Positions 16,798-23,054 of a DNA stretch of 25,501 bases are shown here, piece after piece (positions within the stretch are counted from its first letter, which is position 1; each line of letters begins with the position of its first letter). The notes beneath the pieces are model-generated. The model was given only the letters and a program-made list of their open reading frames with translations, did not search any database and was not told where the DNA came from. Source of the stretch: a virus; the IMG/VR virus record IMGVR_UViG_3300030104_000035, positions 1-25,501 of that record. One strand, given 5' to 3'. The position numbers and the translations under genes are program-made.

Positions 16798-18364
16798 TGG
16801 CTTGAAATCCTGATCTCTGTTTAGCAGGGTTGTAATCCCATATGCTGCTTCGTGGTCTTGTCATTATACCATACCTTAATGCATCATACAAGTGATCTTC
16901 TGCTTTTGTGTCTACATCCTCTGGATTTCTTTTGTCCAGTGGTATGCTTGGTAGCTGCGCTATTGTATTAGTGCAGTTATTCATAATTGCTAACATAGGT
17001 TTTTCAGTAAACTCATCTACCTTCAAACGTCTATGTATTTCGTTTTTACCAGCGATACGTGAGCCTCTCGAACGATCAGAAGGACGCCATCGACAACCTT
17101 TCATATTCATCTGTTCTGCTAACGATGGCCCAGTATCGCCACGGTTGTGCCACAAAGAGCTATCAAGCACACCGTATCTCATACCACCGTCTTTTGCTTC
17201 TGCTTCTAATATCATGTCTGCTAAGTCTGAAGCAGTAACTTTAGAAACGTATAACTCTCTATATACTATAAGCTGTTCATCAGGAGCCACAGTAAACCAA
17301 AGAACCCCAGTGTAACTACCGTAACCGTAATCACACGCACGAAAACGTACCCAACTGTCAGGAATTTCAAAGTGTTCGATAACGTGGGTATTTCTGTCAA
17401 ATTCGGGAAATGCTGCTCCCTCGTTGATATCCCAGTTTCCTTCGAGGAGTTGCTTCCTCTGATGCTCTGGTAGTGATAAGAGCATGGCCTCATAGTCACC
17501 CTCTTCGGCAAGGTATGGGTTATCGAAGAGAGATGCAGGAATAAACCTACGCTTGAATAGAGGCTGACCTTCCTTGCTGTGTCCTTTAGGGAATGTAATT
17601 GTTTTACTTGATTCAATGTCTGTAGCCCAAAATGCTTTATCTGGAGGTGACGGATCTATAAACATCTTCTTAACCCAAGAATGTCCAGCACCACCTGGAT
17701 TTGTTGTAGCTCTCATGTAAAGTCCTAGTTCTCTACCATAAGCACTACGTAAACGTGACCTCATATAATCCCAAGCGTAAGGTGTAGGCCATTGAGTAAG
17801 TTCGTCAAATCCAATCCAGTTAAAAGCCTGTCCTTGGTAACGTGTGACATCGGTATCTTTGTCCAGATAAGACATCCATAATCGTCCACCTCTAGGAGAT
17901 ATCCACTGCGACTTACGCTCTGACCATTTGATTCCCGGAATGGCACGTGGGTATAACTCCTGTGACTTCTGTATTAGTTCCCTTAGTTCTTCAGTTGTGT
18001 GTCGTACAAGGAGTCCAGAGAAGTGTGGATCGTTAAGGCCGTGTAATGGGTCTGCCAGCATAGCATATGATTTACCACCACCTGCTGCCCCTCCGTATAG
18101 TACTTCTCTTTCAGATGAACTTAGGAAAGATGTTTGTGGCCCTTCATTAGGCTTAAACACGACTTCCTTTGCTTCATCTACGTCATACTCAGGGGCTACT
18201 ACCTGCGCTGGGATAGGTTCAGTTTGGGGGGCGACTATCTCCGCTGGCTTCTGAGTATGCTCCGACCCCTTGTGTTTCGAGCTTCTCGATTTCCGAGAGC
18301 GTCTCTTGGAGCCACTTGGCAAGCTTACGTTTAATTGCAGATGCTTTTCTACGTTTTTGCTCAA
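16775..18364 (-). CDS. terL: Terminase large subunit (ATPase and nuclease)
   Basis: The motor that pumps DNA through the portal and cuts concatemers. Counting from the TTG at 18364 (529 residues): Q-like motif GPQTSFL near 75-81, Walker A GGAAGGGKS at 91-99, Walker B WIGFDEL at 183-189, a coupling motif TTNPGG at 220-225, and RNase H-type nuclease acidic residues in ACDYGYGSYTG (D345), LDSS (D401) and DHLYDALRYG (D494). The start is uncertain. The first 48 residues are basic, low-complexity and overlap the helix-turn-helix ORF in another frame. A GTG at residue 69 (EVVF) with AAAGGA upstream is an alternative, and frameshifted joining to the upstream ORF is a third possibility. Confidence 0.9.
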   Translation of the reverse strand: MSKNVEKHLQLNVSLPSGSKRRSRKSRSSKHKGSEHTQKPAEIVAPQTEPIPAQVVAPEYDVDEAKEVVFKPNEGPQTSFLSSSEREVLYGGAAGGGKSYAMLADPLHGLNDPHFSGLLVRHTTEELRELIQKSQELYPRAIPGIKWSERKSQWISPRGGRLWMSYLDKDTDVTRYQGQAFNWIGFDELTQWPTPYAWDYMRSRLRSAYGRELGLYMRATTNPGGAGHSWVKKMFIDPSPPDKAFWATDIESSKTITFPKGHSKEGQPLFKRRFIPASLFDNPYLAEEGDYEAMLLSLPEHQRKQLLEGNWDINEGAAFPEFDRNTHVIEHFEIPDSWVRFRACDYGYGSYTGVLWFTVAPDEQLIVYRELYVSKVTASDLADMILEAEAKDGGMRYGVLDSSLWHNRGDTGPSLAEQMNMKGCRWRPSDRSRGSRIAGKNEIHRRLKVDEFTEKPMLAIMNNCTNTIAQLPSIPLDKRNPEDVDTKAEDHLYDALRYGIMTRPRSSIWDYNPAKQRSGFQASDSTFGY

Positions 18365-18644
18365 CTTCTATCCGTTTCTTTAGACCCATATGAGAGATGT
18401 ATCGGTCTGTTTCTTTACTCAACCACTGCGCTACTGCTCTGTAACTATACTGCTTGAGGTGTTGTTTTGCAAGCTCTAACGCTTCTAGTTCATGTTCTAC
18501 AGGAACAAGTAACTTATCGTTTTCTGGGTGTAGCTCATAACCAAAGGGAACTTTTAAAGTTGTCCTTACTATAATGTGCCACTCTTTGTTGTGTCCTTTG
18601 GGTGGCAGAGGTAGCTGCCAGAATCCCAGTTCTCTTTGAGGTAT
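18219..18644 (-). CDS. Helix-turn-helix protein with no canonical start codon
   Basis: An open frame of about 141 residues between the two terminase genes. It opens QRELGFWQLPLPPKGHNKEW, continues with a beta-like region (IIVRTTLKVPFGYEL), then has a helix-turn-helix at about 66-91 (YSYRAVAQWLSKETDRYISH) like those of recombinases, followed by a long basic helix (90-125). No ATG, GTG or TTG exists before residue 75. Two ATA codons (18645-18647 and 18642-18644) lie 9 and 12 bases after AGAAGG, and the second stands where TAATG occurs at six other junctions. It overlaps the annotated large terminase frame by 146 bases. I infer DNA recognition during packaging, perhaps with the small terminase. 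Confidence 0.65.
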   Translation of the reverse strand: MPQRELGFWQLPLPPKGHNKEWHIIVRTTLKVPFGYELHPENDKLLVPVEHELEALELAKQHLKQYSYRAVAQWLSKETDRYISHMGLKKRIEVEQKRRKASAIKRKLAKWLQETLSEIEKLETQGVGAYSEASGDSRPPN

Positions 18645-19012
18645 TATTCGTTTGTACCTTCTTTAGGTGGTAAATAGAAAATGCCACCACCACTGGTGAC
18701 ATCTACTTTGTCTACTTTACCAAGACCTGCTCTGTCAAGCACATCTTTGGCAGCTATCATTTTTTCTTTGATACCCAACTCAGTGGGATCTTGCAAAGCG
18801 CCCATAAGCGCAAAAGCAGCTTTAGGGGCAGTCCTAGCAAAGTAAGTACGAGTTTTTTCAGCGATTTCATCTTTTAGTGCCTCCACTATTGAAGTTGTAC
18901 TGGAGTTGTTGCCATACCCAGCTAACTTCTTAGCCTGTACAACATCTCCCCCAGCATCGTCAAACAATACTTCCAAGAACCTTTGTTGTCTTTCAGTTAA
19001 TGTCCTTGCCAT
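18644..19012 (-). CDS. terS: Terminase small subunit
   Basis: A 122-residue DNA-binding protein that would recognise the packaging site and recruit the large subunit. The N-terminal half (LTERQQRFLEVLFDDAGGDV, AKKLAGYGNNSSTTSIVEAL) has the helix-turn-helix look of small terminases, where a phage-type repeat of QRFLEV...AGY is usual. The C-terminal half has an oligomerisation-type helix (IKEKMIAAKDVLDRAGLGK) and ends VDVTSGGGIFYLPPKEGTNE, an ending I associate with this family. AAGGA nine bases upstream of the ATG overlaps the stop of the preceding gene. The large terminase frame lies about 280 bases downstream. Confidence 0.8.
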   Translation of the reverse strand: MARTLTERQQRFLEVLFDDAGGDVVQAKKLAGYGNNSSTTSIVEALKDEIAEKTRTYFARTAPKAAFALMGALQDPTELGIKEKMIAAKDVLDRAGLGKVDKVDVTSGGGIFYLPPKEGTNE

Positions 19013-19024
19013 AGATTGTGTTCC

Positions 19025-19375
19025 TTACGTTGGTTTATATTCTTCTTCACCTGATATAGTTATATGAAAGTCTGAACTACTTTCTTGAAAGCCTATAATC
19101 TTGTCACCCGGACTAAGAGCTATAAACCCACTACTTAAAACATCTTCATTAGCACTAGCAATTAAACTGACTGCATCAACAATAGTGTGATAAGTAGTAG
19201 TGGTAGATTCATACCACTGAATGCTGTACTTCTTAGCGCTAGTAGCTCCATTAGAAACGTTTAGAAACGTTATAAGTGATGTATGAAAGTTAGGACATGT
19301 ATATACTACATCTCCACTAGCACCACCTGCAGTAGCTGATAAAGTCTTAGCTTTTGTGAAGTACTTAGATGCCAT
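19025..19375 (-). CDS. Small beta-rich probable virion protein
   Basis: A 116-residue protein (MASKYFTKAKTLSATAGGAS), with TSLITFLNVSNG, KYSIQWYESTTTTYHTIVDA and LSSGFIALSPGDKIIGFQES, ending HITISGEEEYKPT. Alternating strands and the LSPGDKI turn resemble small phage virion proteins that I know without a firm role. It starts three bases upstream of the following Lys-Gly-Met repeat gene's stop end and precedes the small terminase gene. No membrane segment or signal is seen. A minor capsid or decoration role is only a guess. Confidence 0.5.
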   Translation of the reverse strand: MASKYFTKAKTLSATAGGASGDVVYTCPNFHTSLITFLNVSNGATSAKKYSIQWYESTTTTYHTIVDAVSLIASANEDVLSSGFIALSPGDKIIGFQESSSDFHITISGEEEYKPT

Positions 19376-19378
19376 CTA

Positions 19379-19693
19379 TTATCTTTTACCGCCTCTGGCT
19401 CCACCTTTAGCTTTGCTTTTTTTACGCATCTTTAGTGGTTTAGCAGCAGGAGCTAGAAAACCGCCTCTTGCCATCTTCTTCATACCGCCTTTAGCCATGC
19501 CCTTCTTTTTCATAGCCATGCCGCCACCATACATCTTACCTTTACCATCAGCAGCATAAAATGGAACTTTCTTTCCATCCTTCATTACCATCTTGAGGCC
19601 ACCTTTAGCCATACCCTTTTTCTTCATGCCGCCTTTAGCCATACCTTTTTTCTTCATCATGGACCCTCTAGCGTAACCTTTTTTCTTCATCAT
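19379..19693 (-). CDS. Lys-Gly-Met repeat protein
   Basis: A 104-residue, extremely basic protein made largely of KKKGMAKGGM-like repeats (about residues 13-33 and 57-75), with a non-repeat part DGKKVPFYAADGKGKMYGGG between them and a Gly/Arg/Lys tail (KSKAKGGARGGKR). The start shares a base with the stop of the upstream gene (TAATG). The composition is that of a nucleic-acid-condensing or disordered charge-neutralising protein. I recall such Lys/Gly/Met repeat proteins from marine phages but no proven function. Packaging with DNA is an inference. Confidence 0.6.
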   Translation of the reverse strand: MMKKKGYARGSMMKKKGMAKGGMKKKGMAKGGLKMVMKDGKKVPFYAADGKGKMYGGGMAMKKKGMAKGGMKKMARGGFLAPAAKPLKMRKKSKAKGGARGGKR

Positions 19694-20376
19694 TATTCTT
19701 CATCCTCGCTGTAAAGATTGTTAAAAACTCGTTGCGTATCCCATACATAGTCTACGTTTTCTTTTGAGTTGTATATATGTTGATTGGGTCTGAAGTCTGG
19801 CGCACCTTCTCCAGTTTCAAACCAAGCTGGGTGAGTTACTCTCACTCTGTTATTGGGTAACGCAACCATGTTACCTGTATATTCTCCTGCATCTAGTAAC
19901 TCCAACACGTGTGATTGTTTATGTTGGGCAGGGTCATCTGCTACTTCGTTATCTGTGTAGTCTACAGTGAAGTAGTATTTGGCAGGATAAAACTCATTGT
20001 CTATCTTAGCTATCCAAGGCGCTGGGCTTGCCCTCTCTAGTTTATACACTGAATGTGTATGAGACATACAATCCCAAGGCTGTGCTAAATATGGTGGTAA
20101 CTCATTAGGCCATTCATCCAACGGTGTATCAGCTACTAGTGCGGTCAGTGGCATTCTAGCCCACATAGCACCACCATGTACGTTTTGAGCATCGTCATCG
20201 TCATCTGTTTCACAACCTGTGAATATAACTTGAAAGCTCAGTGTTCTGTTTGGCATTGTAGTAACGCCTATTACCATAGCGTGTAAGAAGTCACCATGAT
20301 AATCTTCCATATTCTTTGTATATTCTCTACGTACCCATGCTTTAAAGTACGGTATACTGCTTTGGAGGAATGACAT
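19693..20376 (-). CDS. Conserved 227-residue phage protein of unknown function
   Basis: A well-formed globular-looking protein (MSFLQSSIPYFKAWVRREYT, YHGDFLHAMVIGVTTMPNRT, SFQVIFTGCETDDDDDAQNV, then HGGAMWARMPLTALV, AQPWDCMSHTHSVYKLERAS, FYPAKYYFTVDYTDNE, ending in an acidic EDEE). I have seen close relatives in marine phage genomes, always as hypothetical. Several His and Cys (HGDFLHA, CMSHTH, HKQSHV) could bind metal, but no catalytic motif is evident. AAGGAT lies six to seven bases before the ATG, and a promoter candidate is located just upstream, so this gene may begin a transcription unit that reads into the terminase genes. Confidence 0.6.
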   Translation of the reverse strand: MSFLQSSIPYFKAWVRREYTKNMEDYHGDFLHAMVIGVTTMPNRTLSFQVIFTGCETDDDDDAQNVHGGAMWARMPLTALVADTPLDEWPNELPPYLAQPWDCMSHTHSVYKLERASPAPWIAKIDNEFYPAKYYFTVDYTDNEVADDPAQHKQSHVLELLDAGEYTGNMVALPNNRVRVTHPAWFETGEGAPDFRPNQHIYNSKENVDYVWDTQRVFNNLYSEDEE

Positions 20377-20402
20377 ATAATATCCTTTATGCTAATTTAT
20401 TT

Positions 20403-20431
20403 ACTATAACATAATAGTATATTACACACAA
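20403..20431 (-). promoter_or_regulatory. Putative sigma70-type promoter
   Basis: On the minus strand TTGTGT (20426-20431) and TATAGT (20403-20408) are separated by 17 bases, in the 59-base gap before the 227-residue gene. The expected transcript would read the terminase and morphogenesis genes. The match is good at -10 and weaker at -35. Confidence 0.5.
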
Positions 20432-20435
20432 GTTA

Positions 20436-20699
20436 TTATTTTCTTTTCCTACCCGATGCTGTTGTAGACCAATTAACTTTTTTTGGACCAGTCTTTTTTG
20501 CAGCTTCTTTTTTACTTATTTTACCTGCTACCTTTGCAGGTCTACAAGCTGGGTATGGTCTACTAGAGTCCTTAGCACTTTTTCTTCCACACTTTTTGCC
20601 TGTCTTTACGTCACGCCAGTCTTCCTTAAACCACTTAGTTAGGCCACCTTCAGCAAAAGATCTACGACTTTCTAGTACGTGTCTTGACTTTTGATGCAA
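20436..20699 (-). CDS. DUF5872-like basic protein
   Basis: Basic protein with GGLTKWFKEDWRDVKTGKKC and a spaced Cys/Arg/Lys region (RPYPACRPAKVAGK), ending SGRKRK. The LTKWFKE-W-D...G-CGR pattern is that of the DUF5872 family, as I recall it, which is widespread in marine phages and of unknown function. I place the start at a TTG (20699) because AGGAGG stands five bases before it, giving 87 residues; a GTG at 20729 would add ten residues but lacks a binding site. The 5' end overlaps the preceding gene by 38 bases in another frame. The two Cys could bind metal. A virion or DNA-associated role is a guess based on charge and neighbours. Confidence 0.6.
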   Translation of the reverse strand: MHQKSRHVLESRRSFAEGGLTKWFKEDWRDVKTGKKCGRKSAKDSSRPYPACRPAKVAGKISKKEAAKKTGPKKVNWSTTASGRKRK

Positions 20700-20850
20700 C
20701 TGCTCCTCCTTTACTGTACGTGCCTCCACGTTTTTTGTAAGTTTTAACTAGCCATGCTGAACCGTATGCACTAGGCCAAGATTTAAACTTTTTCTTAGCT
20801 TCTGACTTTACTCTAGAGTACAAGGCTGGGTTCTTAGGTTTGCTTGCCAT
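20662..20850 (-). CDS. Small basic protein (KSWPSAYGSAWLVKTYKKRGG type)
   Basis: A 62-residue protein: PKNPALYSRVKSEAKKKF, then SWPSAYGSAWLVKTYKKRGG, then a basic tail ending ASKVKTRTRKS. The NPALY-RVK-EAK-KF-WPSAY-WLVKTYKKRGG pattern is strongly conserved in marine phage and some giant virus and cyanophage proteins, in my recollection; sometimes it is fused to a DUF5872-like part, which is here the next gene. It starts at a TAATG junction. Function is unknown; the high Lys/Arg content suggests nucleic-acid binding. Confidence 0.6.
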   Translation of the reverse strand: MASKPKNPALYSRVKSEAKKKFKSWPSAYGSAWLVKTYKKRGGTYSKGGAVASKVKTRTRKS

Positions 20851-21251
20851 TACTTTTTCTTTCTCTTCTTAGCAACGCCACCTTTATTCATAAGTGTCTT
20901 TTTTGACAATGCAGTTTTAGAATACTCTTGTGGCATCTTCATACTACCACCGCCACCACGACCAGTAAGTTTGGCTTTGGCACGACTTGCTCTTGAAAAT
21001 GCATTTGCCTTTCTATGAAGTTTTGCTCTTTTTTCAGCACCTGTCAAAGTAAACCTACCTAGATTATGCTTCTTTTCAAAAGTATCTAGTTTTTTTCGAG
21101 CCGCAGTTACTGCACGTTCAAAGGAAGCTACATCTTTAACTTTTGTTTTACCACCTTTATTTCTATTAATTCTTAAATAGTCACTAAAAATTCTTCCCGT
21201 TTTTTTAAGATTGTCTTTTAAGCTTTGATGTTCTTTTTTAATATCTACCAT
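20850..21251 (-). CDS. Basic Lys/Arg-rich protein
   Basis: A 133-residue protein from the ATG at 21251 (MVDIKKEHQSLKDNLKKTGR). That start is preferred to one at 21287 because it forms a TAATG junction with the preceding gene and has GAGG eight bases upstream. Residues about 15-60 are helical and basic (FERAVTAARKKLDTFEKKHN), followed by a Lys/Arg/Ala stretch (AEKRAKLHRKANAFSRASRA), a GRGGGGS hinge and a tail ending NKGGVAKKRKKK. It has no recognisable enzyme motif. It belongs to a cluster of basic genes that may encode packaged DNA-associated proteins. Confidence 0.55.
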   Translation of the reverse strand: MVDIKKEHQSLKDNLKKTGRIFSDYLRINRNKGGKTKVKDVASFERAVTAARKKLDTFEKKHNLGRFTLTGAEKRAKLHRKANAFSRASRAKAKLTGRGGGGSMKMPQEYSKTALSKKTLMNKGGVAKKRKKK

Positions 21252-21520
21252 TATGTACGCCTCGACTTTGTACCAGCACACTTCCACTTCTTACGAGATA
21301 GACGTAGTGGGCTGTTAGGGTTAGCTGCTGCCTTTGGATGTTTCTTCATCTGCCCAGCACTTCTTGCACAGTACGAATCACCTTTGGCTGTACCTGCACG
21401 TATACGTTTGCCACCATCCTTGGCTTTACCAGCCTGACCGTAGCTTACCTTTACCTTACGCCCTGTCTTAGGGTTAGTTGTTGTCTTGGCAAACATCTTG
21501 CCTTTTGCTGGTTTAGCCAT
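21251..21520 (-). CDS. DUF6321-like small basic protein
   Basis: An 89-residue protein (MAKPAKGKMFAKTTTNPKTG), with KGDSYCARSAGQMKK and NPNSPLRLSRKKWKCAGTKS. The KGDxYCARSxG...DPNSPLxLSRxKWKC pattern corresponds to a family I recall as DUF6321, found in marine phages and cyanophages and of unknown function. Two conserved Cys (about 51 and 81) may pair or bind metal. It is separated by eight bases from the coiled-coil membrane gene upstream and coupled by TAATG to the next basic gene. Confidence 0.6.
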   Translation of the reverse strand: MAKPAKGKMFAKTTTNPKTGRKVKVSYGQAGKAKDGGKRIRAGTAKGDSYCARSAGQMKKHPKAAANPNSPLRLSRKKWKCAGTKSRRT

Positions 21521-21528
21521 GTCTATCC

Positions 21529-22173
21529 TTACAGTGGGTTCTCTACCATACTATCATAAGCTTTCCAAATATCATCAATCTCTGTTTGGATTACGTCTAG
21601 CTTATCTCCTATAGTATCTGTTATTGTAGTTGATTTGTCAACCTGTGATCTTAAATCTAGTAAAACTTTCTGCTGCTCTAGTATCTGCTGCATGTTTGTA
21701 GCTAGTTGTGCAAGCTTTGAGTTTAGTCCTCTAACATCATTATCTACTATAGCTTGTTCTACAGTTTGTATTCTACTTGTTACCGTAGAGTCTAGTGTTG
21801 TTAGCCGTTCAGTTAACTGTTGCATTTTTGCAACACTATTATCGCTTAGGCTTGTTTCGACTTCTTGTAATTCTTTTCTTATTGCTGTACTTGCTGTCGT
21901 TAGTTCGTTTGCCGCAAATGTTTTATTAGCTGTTCGTTCTCTTGCTGTGTCGTTACTTAACTTAGTCAAGCTTTTTTGTAGCTCTGCAATTTGCTTTGCG
22001 TTGGTTCCAGCTTTACTTAGTGCGCTATCTACGCCACCCTCTACACCGTAGAACCTATTGAGAGTATCATAGCCCCAATATACACCACCTGATACAGCAG
22101 ATAGCACTGGCAAAGCCACAGCAACCATCCAGCCTTTAACATTAAAGCCTCCTATGCTGAACTCCATTGCCAT
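21529..22173 (-). CDS. Membrane-anchored coiled-coil protein (possible inner spanin)
   Basis: A 214-residue protein. Residues about 14-35 (GWMVAVALPVLSAVSGGVYW) form one membrane segment close to the N-terminus; residues about 46-205 are Gln/Leu/Thr-rich and helical with heptad-like spacing, a long coiled coil; the end reads EIDDIWKAYDSMVENPL, an ending I recall from related marine phage proteins. Most of the chain would lie in the periplasm if the N-terminus stays inside. That is the architecture of an Rz-like inner spanin, and a small lipoprotein is encoded two genes upstream, but no other lysis gene is present. A virion coiled-coil protein is the alternative. The start is at a TAATG junction. 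Confidence 0.5.
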   Translation of the reverse strand: MAMEFSIGGFNVKGWMVAVALPVLSAVSGGVYWGYDTLNRFYGVEGGVDSALSKAGTNAKQIAELQKSLTKLSNDTARERTANKTFAANELTTASTAIRKELQEVETSLSDNSVAKMQQLTERLTTLDSTVTSRIQTVEQAIVDNDVRGLNSKLAQLATNMQQILEQQKVLLDLRSQVDKSTTITDTIGDKLDVIQTEIDDIWKAYDSMVENPL

Positions 22174-23054
22174 TAGTTAGGCATAGTTCCGTATTCAGCT
22201 ACGTACTCACCTGCTCCATATATATCTGAGGCATCTTTAAACTCTGACGTTAAGTAGCCCTGCCAACCAGAGCCAAACCCATCATCGTTCCAGTTAATTA
22301 CAAACTCATCCATAGCTTGTGTGTACGTAATAGTTGTGTAGTTACCGACTGCAAAGTTATTAACTGTTGCGTAGCTGTCAATACTAGCTGTTAAATCTGT
22401 GTTGTTAGCTGCAGCCATAAAAGCACCAGCTTGCTGTGCGTAGTTCTCTACCTGTGCTACAGCTTGGTTGTACGCATCTACTTCTGCTTGGTCTATGCTG
22501 TACTCATCTGTACCCATCATGCCTTGCAGTGCAGTTTGCTCTGGCGATGTATCTGCTGCTGCAGCACTTTCCATTATACCAGTAGCTGTTAATACTTCAC
22601 CAGCAGCATCTGCTAGTAAGTCTATAGCTTCATCCAAGTTATTCATTGCACCTTGGTATTCTTGTGTAAATAACTCTTGTGCGTTAGCAGCAGTCTCGTA
22701 GTCGTGGTTTATTACAAGATCATGCGCTTCTACGTATGCATCAAACTCACCCTGCGTAATTAGTCCATCATTAAATGCGTCATCTACAACAACACCGCCC
22801 AGCGCAGCGTAACCAACAGCACCTACTGTCATTGTACCTGCGTCCGTCACCCTGTTCTTAATAGCACCCAGAGAAGATATTAGTGCGTCAATCTTTTCCT
22901 GCCCCGTCATTGACAGGTTTAGGTTTATTTCTACTTCCAGTTCCAGTGTTTGTGGTGGAGGTGGAGGCTGAACTGGTGGACTTGTTGCGTTTGCTACTCC
23001 TGAACTGGTCACTAAGGCTGCGCTTAGTAGTAGTATCTTCGACAAACTCTTCAT
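22173..23054 (-). CDS. Secreted protein with signal peptide, unknown function
   Basis: A 293-residue protein with a typical signal peptide (MKSLSKILLLSAALV..., cleavage expected after ANA at residue 23), a Pro-rich linker (PPVQPPPPP), then an Ala/Asp/Glu/Tyr-rich, largely helical acidic chain without Cys. GAGAGGA five bases upstream strongly supports the ATG, although the first 167 bases overlap the end of the preceding gene in another frame. The mature protein would act in the periplasm or outside the cell. I do not recognise the family. Its place between another secreted protein and the membrane coiled coil suggests a shared envelope role. Confidence 0.55.
   Translation of the reverse strand: MKSLSKILLLSAALVTSSGVANATSPPVQPPPPPQTLELEVEINLNLSMTGQEKIDALISSLGAIKNRVTDAGTMTVGAVGYAALGGVVVDDAFNDGLITQGEFDAYVEAHDLVINHDYETAANAQELFTQEYQGAMNNLDEAIDLLADAAGEVLTATGIMESAAAADTSPEQTALQGMMGTDEYSIDQAEVDAYNQAVAQVENYAQQAGAFMAAANNTDLTASIDSYATVNNFAVGNYTTITYTQAMDEFVINWNDDGFGSGWQGYLTSEFKDASDIYGAGEYVAEYGTMPN

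Noticed and set aside
17266-17616. Minus-strand 116-codon frame inside the large terminase gene
   Set aside because: It is a second frame of the ATPase/nuclease coding region, with no motif and no supporting start.
18219-18231. CCCCCCA as a classical -1 slippery heptamer
   Set aside because: A -1 slip leads to a TAG after a few codons and not into the terminase frame; only +1 (or -2) connects the two genes.
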